Assembly (NCBI GenBank): GCA_947624665.1
Contig: CANQLK010000093.1
Location: 1 to 6,778 of the forward strand
Source: Candidatus Gastranaerophilales bacterium
GTDB lineage: Bacteria > Cyanobacteriota > Vampirovibrionia > Gastranaerophilales > Gastranaerophilaceae
DNA: 6,778 nt
Reading direction: 5' to 3'
Of the stretch, positions 1 to 6,177 are shown in pieces (the first letter of the stretch is position 1; every line of letters begins with the position of its first letter). A model generated the notes under the pieces. It had not been told where the DNA came from and searched no databases. It saw only the letters and a program-made list of their open reading frames with translations. The position numbers and the translations under genes were made by a program.

Positions 1-994
1 GCATTTCCCATGTTCTTATTTGAACTTCGAGCGGTTTGGAACGAGGCCCTATAACCGATGTGTGAAGCGATTGGTACATGTTGCCTTTGGGCATGGCGAT
101 GTAATCTTTAAATCTTCCGGGTATAGGTTTGAATAATGAATGTATTATTCCCAATACTTCATAGCACTGTCTTTCAGTATCAACTATTACCCTGACTGCT
201 GTTATGTCATACAGGTCGTTAAATGCAACGTTTAATCTCTGCATTTTTTTATAAATACTGTAATAGTGTTTCGCCCTGCCCGTAATCTCAGCATTAATTT
301 CATTGCGTTTTAGGCTTTCCGTTATTTCATCGATAAGCAATTTTACGGTATTTTCACGCTCGGCTTTCTTTTGCGCTACAAGCTGAGCTATTTCAAAATA
401 TTTTTCAGGATTTAAATATCTTAGCGATAAATCTTCAAGTTCGGCTTTTATTTTTCCGATACCTAATCTGTTTGCGAGCGGTGCAAATATATCAATGGTT
501 TCTTGTGCTATTCTTACTTGCTTAGCAGGTATCATATAATTTAGAGTCCTCATATTATGAAGTCGGTCTGCCAGCTTTAGAAATATAACTCTGACATCTT
601 TCGCCATTGCAATAAACATTTTTCTGAAACTCTCTGCCTGACGCTCTTCTTTTGACTTAAATTGATATTTGTCCAACTTTGTTACGCCTTGAACCAAATT
701 GAGAACATCTTCGCCGAATTCGTTTCCGAGCTGCTCTGCTGTAATTCCCGTATCTTCAATTGTATCGTGAAGAATCGCTGCCATTAAGGTGTGTTTATCC
801 ACTTTTAATGCCGCAAGGATTTTCGCTACCTCAACCGGATGTATTATGTATGGCTCTTCACTGACTCTGTATTGTCCTGAGTGCAATTTCTCTGCAAATT
901 TGTATGCTCTGTATATCTCTTGTATATCTTCTTCACTGCGCTCTTGCTCTCTGAGTATTTTTTCAAGTCCGTTAAATATATTTTCTTCGCCCAT
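1..994 (-). CDS. rel: Bifunctional (p)ppGpp synthetase/hydrolase, RelA/SpoT (Rel) family, N-terminal part
   Basis: Makes and degrades the stringent-response alarmone (p)ppGpp in the cytoplasm. Translating from the ATG at 994 gives 331 codons running off the left edge, so the C-terminal TGS, helical and ACT regulatory domains of a usually 700-750 residue protein lie outside the window. The HD hydrolase domain comes first: H52, the HDxxED motif at 76-81 (HDTIED) and D143 in KLADRLHN, all metal and active-site positions known in Rel enzymes, so hydrolase activity is expected. The synthetase domain follows, with GRAKHYYSIYKK (239-250), YDITAVRV (262-269), RFKDYIAMPK (294-303), YQSLHT (307-312) and E323 in LEVQIRTWEM. 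RFKD is the RxKD signature of bifunctional Rel/SpoT rather than the ExDD of synthetase-only RelA. The start is supported by AGGAAAG at 998-1004. The gene diverges from the yggU-secG pair. Confidence 0.96.
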   Translation of the reverse strand, partial: MGEENIFNGLEKILREQERSEEDIQEIYRAYKFAEKLHSGQYRVSEEPYIIHPVEVAKILAALKVDKHTLMAAILHDTIEDTGITAEQLGNEFGEDVLNLVQGVTKLDKYQFKSKEERQAESFRKMFIAMAKDVRVIFLKLADRLHNMRTLNYMIPAKQVRIAQETIDIFAPLANRLGIGKIKAELEDLSLRYLNPEKYFEIAQLVAQKKAERENTVKLLIDEITESLKRNEINAEITGRAKHYYSIYKKMQRLNVAFNDLYDITAVRVIVDTERQCYEVLGIIHSLFKPIPGRFKDYIAMPKGNMYQSLHTSVIGPRSKPLEVQIRTWEM

Positions 995-1067
995 ATTCTT
1001 TCCTGCTTTTTATTTTTTTATTTTACAATTTATTTCCCTTTTTTTCCAGAATTTAATCCATACTTAA

Positions 1068-1084
1068 TATAATTAATGTATAAT
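1068..1084 (+). promoter_or_regulatory. Possible promoter -10 elements for the yggU-secG pair
   Basis: The 81-bp gap between divergent genes contains two exact TATAAT hexamers on the plus strand, at 1068-1073 and 1079-1084. No convincing TTGACA-like element sits 16-18 bp upstream of either; the nearest is a weak TTTCCA/TTCCAG around 1043-1049. If the first hexamer is used, transcription would begin near 1080, after the first in-frame ATG at 1076, and the ATG at 1091 would be the working start with a very short leader. The region is so AT-rich that chance hexamers are likely. Confidence 0.3.
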
Positions 1085-1420
1085 ATTTCTATGATTGATT
1101 TATCTGATATTGTTTCCGAAAATTCTTCAGGCGTAGTTTTATCCGTAAAACTCGTTCCTAATTCATCTTTTACTAAAATTGTCGAGATTACTTCTGATTA
1201 TATAAAAATAAAAATCTCTTCACCGCCTCTTGAAAATAGAGCCAATAAGCAATTGATTGATTTTTGCTCTGATCTTTTCGATATTAGTAAATCAAAAATA
1301 TCAATTCTCTCGGGTGAAAAATCAAAAATGAAAAAAATTTTGTTTAAAGATACAAAACTTGATTTTATTACACAAAAAATTTTGTTTGTGTTAAACTCTC
1401 TGAATAAAGAGATTAAATAA
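1076..1420 (+). CDS. DUF167/YggU family protein
   Basis: Small cytoplasmic protein of 114 residues in the YggU/DUF167 family, whose biochemical role is not established. The family pattern is clear: a strand-rich start (VVLSVKLVPNSSFTKIV, about 20-36), then IKIKISSPPLENRANKQLIDFCSDLF (about 43-68), equivalent to the conserved 'APPvdGkANxxLixfla' core, then KSKISILSGEKSKMKKI (about 73-89), equivalent to 'vxixsGexsrxKxv'. Typical family members are about 75-100 residues, so this one has a slightly long tail. Two in-frame starts are possible, at 1076 and 1091 (codon 6), and neither has a recognisable Shine-Dalgarno. A TATAAT at 1068-1073 makes the later start attractive. It lies 12 nt upstream of secG and is probably co-transcribed with it. 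Family assignment is firm; function is unknown. Confidence 0.88.
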   Translation: MYNISMIDLSDIVSENSSGVVLSVKLVPNSSFTKIVEITSDYIKIKISSPPLENRANKQLIDFCSDLFDISKSKISILSGEKSKMKKILFKDTKLDFITQKILFVLNSLNKEIK

Positions 1421-1432
1421 AGGAATATTTTT

Positions 1433-1657
1433 ATGTTGACGTTTATGTGGGTATTACAAATAATAACTGCAGTACTATTGATATTATTGGTTCTTCTGCA
1501 CTCTCCAAAAGGTGATGGTATAGGCGCATTAGGCGGTGCTTCCAATATCTTTTCTTCTCAAAAAAGTGCTGAAAAAGGTTTAAATCATTTTACATATTTC
1601 CTCGGAATATTTTTTATATATTTGTCTTTTATTACGGGTTTTCATTTATTTCATTAA
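1433..1657 (+). CDS. secG: Preprotein translocase subunit SecG
   Basis: SecG is the small auxiliary subunit of the SecYEG channel in the cytoplasmic membrane and assists SecA-driven protein export. The 74-residue product has the standard SecG plan: a first transmembrane helix (about 4-23), a cytoplasmic loop with HSPKGDGIGALGGASNIF (23-40) holding the conserved KG-G region, and a second helix (about 53-72). Length matches the family's 70-80 residue short form. The LLHSPKGDG and FSSQKSAEK stretches resemble cyanobacterial SecG as I recall it. The start is supported by AAAGGAA at 1419-1425, just upstream and overlapping the yggU stop. The gene ends immediately before a strong inverted repeat at 1661-1693. 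Confidence 0.94.
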   Translation: MLTFMWVLQIITAVLLILLVLLHSPKGDGIGALGGASNIFSSQKSAEKGLNHFTYFLGIFFIYLSFITGFHLFH

Positions 1658-1660
1658 TAA

Positions 1661-1693
1661 AAAAAGGATTTGTTTCTTTAACAAATCCTTTTT
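1661..1693. terminator. Bidirectional intrinsic terminator between secG and dut
   Basis: A perfect 14-bp inverted repeat, AAAAAGGATTTGTT (1661-1674) and AACAAATCCTTTTT (1680-1693), is separated by a 5-nt loop (TCTTT). The stem core is flanked by an A-run on the left and a T-run on the right, so either strand gives a hairpin followed by U residues. It begins 4 nt after the secG stop and ends 17 nt before the dut stop, where the two convergent transcripts meet. The stem is GC-poor, so termination would rely strongly on the U tract. Confidence 0.88.
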
Positions 1694-1709
1694 ATTTCGC
1701 AGCTTTTTC

Positions 1710-2150
1710 TTACATCCCTGTTGAACCAAATCCGCCTTCGCCTCTTGAAGTTGCGGCAAGCTCGGTTGTAACTTCGATATCCGCTTTTTCCACTTTTGCT
1801 ATTACCATTTGAGCTATTCTGTCATCTGGTTTTATTGTATATTCTTCATTTGATATGTTAACAAGTCCAACACAGACTTCTCCTCTGTAATCCGCATCTA
1901 TTGTACCTATAGCGTTAATTAATGTTATTCCGTGTTTGACGGAAAGTCCTGACCTTGCCCTTATTTGAGCTTCATACTCTATCGGTATCTCTATCTTTAT
2001 CCCCGTCGGAACCAATACTCTTTCTAACGGTTTTAATGTTATTTCTTTGTCTATCGCAGCATATAAATCCATTCCCGATGAACCTTCCGTTTTATATTCC
2101 GGTAAATGTCTGTTATGCTCCATTCTTGTTATTTTCATTTTCATTTCCAT
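1710..2150 (-). CDS. dut: dUTP diphosphatase (dUTPase)
   Basis: Hydrolyses dUTP to dUMP and diphosphate, keeping uracil out of DNA and supplying dUMP for thymidylate synthesis. It acts as a homotrimer in the cytoplasm. All five dUTPase motifs are visible (numbering from the ATG at 2150, 146 residues): I SGMDLYAA (25-32), II RARSGLS (64-70), III GTIDADYRGEV (82-92) with catalytic D85 and Y88, IV PDDRIAQMV (108-116), V RGEGGFGSTG (136-145). Length is normal for the family. The start is ambiguous: the frame stays open to a TTG at 2162, with ATGs at 2156, 2150, 2144, 2138 and 2123. I chose 2150 because GGAG at 2157-2160 lies 6 nt before it. The start region overlaps the upstream membrane-protein gene by 38 nt, suggesting translational coupling. 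It is the last gene of the minus-strand cluster. Confidence 0.95.
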   Translation of the reverse strand: MEMKMKITRMEHNRHLPEYKTEGSSGMDLYAAIDKEITLKPLERVLVPTGIKIEIPIEYEAQIRARSGLSVKHGITLINAIGTIDADYRGEVCVGLVNISNEEYTIKPDDRIAQMVIAKVEKADIEVTTELAATSRGEGGFGSTGM

Positions 2151-3135
2151 TCTCATCTCCAATCTTTTCTTTTTCTTCCAATGAATACAATGCCTGCCTG
2201 TTTGTTACAGACAAATTCTTTGACAGGTTATACTCTCCTTTTAATTTTAATTCGTACCTTTGATTCTGTTTGTAATAATCATAGGTTATTTTAAATCTGT
2301 TTGTTACAACATATTCATTCTTGAAATTTAATGACAGTATTGTATCCATACAATCAAGCTCTTTTTCTAAGTTGCCGGAATTGCTTAGTGAGCTTAATAC
2401 GTAATTATAATATATGCTTATTCCGTATTTCTTAAATTCTAATGTTATTGAATCCGTTGTAGGCTTTATATAATATACAAAATCGTCCACATAATTAAAA
2501 TCCTTATATATCAAAAAAAGATTTTTTCTGTAATAACCTTTTTGTATAGGATTTGAATAGTTTAAATTCTCAATTAAACGTTTATTTATCCTCTGTTTCC
2601 ATAACTCAACTTCCTGAAATGTCAGTTCTAAATCCGATTCTTTTCTCTTTATTTTTTTAATATGCGGTTGTACTATAAATATTAGTTTGGATTCCTCAAA
2701 TGAAGAATATTCCGTTGCCTCCGAACCGGCTTTCGCAGCTGCTGCAGCTTTTTGTGCCATTATCTTTTTCTTCTCCAGCTTCCTTTGCTGCAATTTCCTC
2801 TCTAAAAGCTCCTGCTTCTCTTCCAGTCTTGCGTTTACATTATTTACGATAAAATCAACAAAAAATCCTAATGCTAACGAAATACCGCCTATAATCGCCA
2901 GCGAAAAATCTACTGCTACTCCTTCCACGTTATAAAATAATTTTACAAATTTGTATGGAATTATAAATAACGAATTAAAATGATATAACCAATCAACTTC
3001 AAAACAGTTTAAAAACCAAAATACAAATGACATAAGAGCATAAAAGAAAAAGAAAAAGCGCAAAAAACCTACATAATACAGCATTAGTGCAGTATTTTCC
3101 AAATCTCTGATTCTTTTTGTTAAGTTTTTTGCCAT
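2113..3135 (-). CDS. Unrecognised membrane protein with coiled coil
   Basis: I do not recognise this 340-residue protein. It opens with a short basic stretch (1-13), then a very hydrophobic aromatic-rich segment (about 19-44, with FLRFFFFFYALMSFVFWF) and a second membrane segment (about 75-97, with SLAIIGGISLALGFFVDFIV). A charged helix follows (about 100-130, ending in an Ala-rich patch at 130-136), rich in Glu, Lys, Gln and Leu and likely a coiled coil. The rest (about 150-325) is soluble, rich in Tyr, Asn, Lys and Leu, with strand-like pieces such as DSITLEFKKYGISIYYNYVL and NRFKITYDYYKQNQRYELKLKGEY. The tail is low complexity (NGNENENNKNGA). The two helices make an inner-membrane anchor with a large cytoplasmic domain plausible, but topology is inferred. 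The start ATG lies 6 nt after the panC stop with only a weak AGGT upstream, and the end overlaps dut, so it belongs to the same operon. Confidence 0.8.
   Translation of the reverse strand: MAKNLTKRIRDLENTALMLYYVGFLRFFFFFYALMSFVFWFLNCFEVDWLYHFNSLFIIPYKFVKLFYNVEGVAVDFSLAIIGGISLALGFFVDFIVNNVNARLEEKQELLERKLQQRKLEKKKIMAQKAAAAAKAGSEATEYSSFEESKLIFIVQPHIKKIKRKESDLELTFQEVELWKQRINKRLIENLNYSNPIQKGYYRKNLFLIYKDFNYVDDFVYYIKPTTDSITLEFKKYGISIYYNYVLSSLSNSGNLEKELDCMDTILSLNFKNEYVVTNRFKITYDYYKQNQRYELKLKGEYNLSKNLSVTNRQALYSLEEKEKIGDENGNENENNKNGA
2157..2160 (-). promoter_or_regulatory. Ribosome binding site choosing the dut start
   Basis: On the minus strand GGAG (2160 to 2157) lies 6 nt before the ATG at 2150 and 12 nt before the ATG at 2144. 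It overlaps or abuts the more upstream TTG (2162) and ATG (2156), which rules against those as starts. It lies inside the last codons of the upstream gene. Confidence 0.55.
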
Positions 3136-3141
3136 TTATAC

Positions 3142-4002
3142 CTATATTATTATGTTATCAATTAACCTTGTATTCCCTACTTTTGCCGCTATAGCAATTA
3201 ATGTATTCTCTTTTACCGTATCTGTCTTGTTAAATGTTTCATAATCCCTGAATTCTATATATTCGGGTTCGATTTCTTTATCAAGTACGGATACTGCCGA
3301 ATCAAACAGTGTCGCAGAATCTGTTATGCCTTTCTTATATAGCGTATGCACATAATTTAATGCCTTCGAAATCGTTAGAGCTCTCTCCCGCTCTTCCTTT
3401 GATAAGTATGTGTTCCTTGAACTTAATGCCAGCCCGTCAGATTCCCTTACTATCGGGCATGGAATTATTGTCAGATTTAAATTTAAATCTTTAACCATTT
3501 TCTTTAGTATAAATAACTGCTGAGCATCTTTTTGACCGAAAAATGCATAATCAGGAGTGACTATATTAAAGAGTTTTAATACAACGGTAGCTACTCCGTC
3601 AAAATGCCCCGGTCTTGATTTTCCGCATAAACAATCTATAAGATTATACGGCGGACACACAAATGTTATATCCGTGTTTGACAGCTTCGCTCCTTCTCCG
3701 TACATTTCGGTAGGAGTCGGTGCAAATATTATATCAACTCCCATCTCTTCGCATAATCTTCTGTCTGATTCCAAGTCCCTCGGATATTTGTTATAATCTT
3801 CATTTGGTCCAAACTGTATCGGATTTACAAATACACTTACAACAACTTTATCGCATGTTTCTTTTGCCTTCTTTATTAATGAAGCATGCCCGTTATGTAA
3901 AGCTCCCATTGTCGGAACAAGACCTATTGTTTTATTATTTTTTCTCCATTCGTTGACTGTATTTTTTACGTCAATTATTTTGTTAAATACCGTAACTGTC
4001 AA
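3142..4002 (-). CDS. panC: Pantothenate synthetase (pantoate--beta-alanine ligase)
   Basis: Condenses pantoate with beta-alanine using ATP, through a pantoyl-adenylate intermediate, to make pantothenate for coenzyme A. It is cytoplasmic. The 286-residue product matches the family end to end: VPTMGALHNGH (29-39) with the HxGH nucleotide-binding motif, VSVFVNPIQFGPNEDYNKYPRD, RPGHFDGVATVV, FFGQKDAQQL, IVRESDGLALSSRNTYLS (the KMSKS-like loop) and the C-terminal TRLIDNI. The start is a TTG at 4002. No ATG occurs in frame until M32, inside the conserved ATP-binding motif, and AAAGGA at 4009-4014 sits 6 nt before the TTG. The gene overlaps the end of panB by 20 nt, so the two pantothenate enzymes are probably translationally coupled. 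It is followed 6 nt later by the membrane-protein gene. Confidence 0.97.
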   Translation of the reverse strand: MTVTVFNKIIDVKNTVNEWRKNNKTIGLVPTMGALHNGHASLIKKAKETCDKVVVSVFVNPIQFGPNEDYNKYPRDLESDRRLCEEMGVDIIFAPTPTEMYGEGAKLSNTDITFVCPPYNLIDCLCGKSRPGHFDGVATVVLKLFNIVTPDYAFFGQKDAQQLFILKKMVKDLNLNLTIIPCPIVRESDGLALSSRNTYLSKEERERALTISKALNYVHTLYKKGITDSATLFDSAVSVLDKEIEPEYIEFRDYETFNKTDTVKENTLIAIAAKVGNTRLIDNIII

Positions 4003-4837
4003 GTTTATTCCTTTCTTCTTCCGTTAATTTAAAAGAATGCTGCTCCGACGGAAAATTCCCTGATTTTACGTCGTTATTATAATTGGAAACGGATTCTTTT
4101 ATAATATCTTTTAAGTTCGCATATTGTTTAACGAATTTTGGAATATTTCCCGCATATTTACCTAAAATATCATCAATTACCAAAACCTGACCGTCACAAT
4201 ATGCTCCGGCGCCTATTCCTATTGTGGGAACAGATAAGTTTTCGCTTATAAATTTTGCTGATTCTTCGGGTACCATTTCCAATACTATTGAAAAGACTCC
4301 GTTTTCTTCCAATTTTTTAGCCGCATCCAATAAAGCCATTGTTTTTTCGTAAGATTTGCCCTGTATGAAATATCCGCCTATAGTGTTAATATATTGGGGA
4401 GTAAAGCCGAGATGTCCTACAACGCTTATTCCTGCTTTTGTTAAGTGATTTATTTCTTTTAAAATAAAATCGGAAGCACCTTCAAGTTTAATTGCTTTTG
4501 CGCCTGCACGAATAAGTTTTCCCGCATTTATAACCGTTTCCTCTAAAGAAGTTTGATAAGACAAAAAAGGCATATCAGCTATTACCAAGGCCCTTTTTAC
4601 ACCTCTTGATACCGCTTTTGTAAATGTTACCATATCTTCAACCGTAACATTAATTGTTGTATCATATCCGAGTATCGTCATTCCCAGAGAATCACCCACC
4701 AATATCGAATCGATACCGCATTCATCTATGTATTTTGCGGTTGAACAATCATAAGCCGTAAGCATTGTAATTTTTTCGTTGTTTCTTTTCATCTTTTGAA
4801 AAGATTCTGCGGTTACGGGTTTTATTATTTCATTCAT
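3983..4837 (-). CDS. panB: 3-methyl-2-oxobutanoate hydroxymethyltransferase (ketopantoate hydroxymethyltransferase)
   Basis: First committed step of pantothenate synthesis: transfers a hydroxymethyl group from methylenetetrahydrofolate to 2-oxoisovalerate, giving ketopantoate. It is a cytoplasmic metal-dependent (beta/alpha)8 barrel. Diagnostic stretches are MLTAYDCSTAKYID (25-38), VGDSLGMTILGYDTT (47-61) with metal ligand D49, IADMPFLSYQ (86-95) with D88, IKLEGA (116-121) with E119, VVGHLGFTPQ (139-148), IVLEMVPEE (184-192) with the probable catalytic E187, and the VPTIGIGAG loop. At 284 residues it is slightly longer than the usual 260-275, from a charged tail. The start ATG shares its A with the TAA stop of the yvcK-like gene (TAATG), with AAGGA at 4846-4850, 8 nt upstream. 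The next step, ketopantoate reduction, is not encoded in this window. Confidence 0.97.
   Translation of the reverse strand: MNEIIKPVTAESFQKMKRNNEKITMLTAYDCSTAKYIDECGIDSILVGDSLGMTILGYDTTINVTVEDMVTFTKAVSRGVKRALVIADMPFLSYQTSLEETVINAGKLIRAGAKAIKLEGASDFILKEINHLTKAGISVVGHLGFTPQYINTIGGYFIQGKSYEKTMALLDAAKKLEENGVFSIVLEMVPEESAKFISENLSVPTIGIGAGAYCDGQVLVIDDILGKYAGNIPKFVKQYANLKDIIKESVSNYNNDVKSGNFPSEQHSFKLTEEERNKLDSYGI
4009..4014 (-). promoter_or_regulatory. Ribosome binding site supporting the panC TTG start
   Basis: AAAGGA on the minus strand (4014 to 4009), within the 3' end of panB, lies 6 nt upstream of the TTG at 4002-4000. It is the only reasonable initiation signal for panC, which has no in-frame ATG before its conserved N-terminal motif. 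Confidence 0.6.
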
Positions 4838-6165
4838 TAATTTATTCCTTTTTGTTTTTTTCTGTACCAGTAGTATATAACTCTGGCAAGTCTTGATGGT
4901 GAATGTCTTACAAAAGAAGAGTGACCGTCTTCATAACGCTTATCCTGTATTAAATTCTTTTGTACAACTTCTATACCCATTTTTTCAAGTTCGGACTTAT
5001 CTGCTTCTACGGGTTCCGAGCCTGCATCTTTGTATGGAGCTAAAAGTTCTTTAGGTAAATCATTGTTTACAAGTACCGCATCTATAATTTTATCGTATTT
5101 TGCGTGTTCAATCAGTGCTTTTACGTGGTCTGAAACTTTAAATCCGTCTGTTTCTCCGGGTTGTGTCATTATGTTGCAGACATATATCTTCTTTGCTTTT
5201 GAATCATTTACTGCTTTTGCTATTTCATTTATTAACAAATTCGGAATTACGCTTGTATATAAACTGCCTGGCCCGAGTATGATTAAATCAGCTTCATGAA
5301 TTGCCCATATTACATCTTCCAATGCTTTGCAGTTATTCGGCTCCGAAAATAATCTTTTTATTTTCTTTCCCGATTCGGGGATATTGGATTCTCCTTTAAT
5401 TATCGAACCGTCATCCATTTCTGCAACTAATCGCATATCATCGAGCGTTGAGGGCAGTACCCTTCCTCTTATTGAAAGAACTTTTGATGATTCTTTTACC
5501 GCTCTTACCATATCACCCGTAATTGCACACATTGCCGTTAAAAACAAATTTCCGAAGCTGTGCCCTGCAAGCCCCGAACATTCTTTAAATCTGAATTGAA
5601 ATAATTTTGTTACCAAATCTTCATCATCGGCAAGTGCTGCAATACAGCTTCTTATATCCCCCGGAGGCAGCACACCTAATTCTTCTCTCAGCTTGCCCGA
5701 GCTTCCTCCGTCATCGCCTACGGTTACTACAGCCGTTATATTATTTGTTATCTTCTTTATTCCTTTTAGCATTGTAGATAGTCCTGTTCCACCACCTATG
5801 GCAACTATCTTCGGTCCCTTGTTCAATTTCCTTCTTCTGTATAAATCTTCAAGCACCGCATGCCTGTTTCTTTCATTATTAACGTCCAATATTGAATAAT
5901 TTGTGTTCAGCCAGCCCACGAAAAAACAAATGGCGCCTGCTATTATAAATACCCATCCTATCATTCCGGACGGGAGCATTTGTATTATTCTCGTAGTTAT
6001 ATTAATTAAATAGAATATCGGCTTTAGATTATAGATTATGCAAATACCTATGGTTGCCAATACTGTTCCGATTATAATGAGTGAAAACCATCTTTTTATT
6101 TCAAGTCCCGGTAACAGCCATCCCGCATCTTTCGGTATCTTACTGTATATATAGTTGAGCTTCAT
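4837..6165 (-). CDS. yvcK: YvcK/CofD-like protein with N-terminal membrane anchor
   Basis: Member of the YvcK branch of the CofD-like family. In Bacillus YvcK (GlmR) binds UDP-sugars and is needed for growth on gluconeogenic carbon sources and for normal cell-wall precursor synthesis; here the role is inferred from family. The core starts near residue 117: KIVAIGGGTGLSTML (119-133), VTVGDDGGSSGKLR (147-160), LPPGDIRSC (166-174), GHSFGNLFL (201-209), LGPGSLYTS (297-305) and QPGETDG (335-341), all typical. In front are about 115 extra residues with two probable transmembrane helices (about 27-47 and 68-88), absent from the cytosolic Firmicutes form but present, as I recall, in cyanobacterial homologs. 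The ATG at 6165 has a good site, AAGGAGAG at 6172-6179, overlapping the stop of the upstream pxpA fragment. It overlaps panB by 1 nt at a TAATG junction. Confidence 0.93.
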   Translation of the reverse strand: MKLNYIYSKIPKDAGWLLPGLEIKRWFSLIIIGTVLATIGICIIYNLKPIFYLINITTRIIQMLPSGMIGWVFIIAGAICFFVGWLNTNYSILDVNNERNRHAVLEDLYRRRKLNKGPKIVAIGGGTGLSTMLKGIKKITNNITAVVTVGDDGGSSGKLREELGVLPPGDIRSCIAALADDEDLVTKLFQFRFKECSGLAGHSFGNLFLTAMCAITGDMVRAVKESSKVLSIRGRVLPSTLDDMRLVAEMDDGSIIKGESNIPESGKKIKRLFSEPNNCKALEDVIWAIHEADLIILGPGSLYTSVIPNLLINEIAKAVNDSKAKKIYVCNIMTQPGETDGFKVSDHVKALIEHAKYDKIIDAVLVNNDLPKELLAPYKDAGSEPVEADKSELEKMGIEVVQKNLIQDKRYEDGHSSFVRHSPSRLARVIYYWYRKKQKGIN

Positions 6166-6177
6166 TATTTACTCTCC

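Noticed and set aside
789..1072. Plus-strand open frames over the start of rel
   Set aside because: They are antisense to the highly conserved HD domain of Rel and have Cys/Ser/Phe-rich, non-protein-like composition.
1198..1545. Minus-strand open frame of 115 codons
   Set aside because: It lies antisense to the well-supported yggU and secG genes and shows no family motif.
1955..2294. Plus-strand Phe/Ser/Leu-rich open frames
   Set aside because: They are complements of dut and the upstream coding region; no ribosome binding site or recognisable domain.
2730..2765. GCAGCT-rich stretch suggestive of a short tandem repeat
   Set aside because: It is coding sequence for the Ala-rich end of the coiled coil (KAAAAAKAG), not an independent repeat element.
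5030..5899. Several plus-strand open frames opposite the yvcK-like gene
   Set aside because: They are shadows of a gene with full-length family motifs on the other strand.
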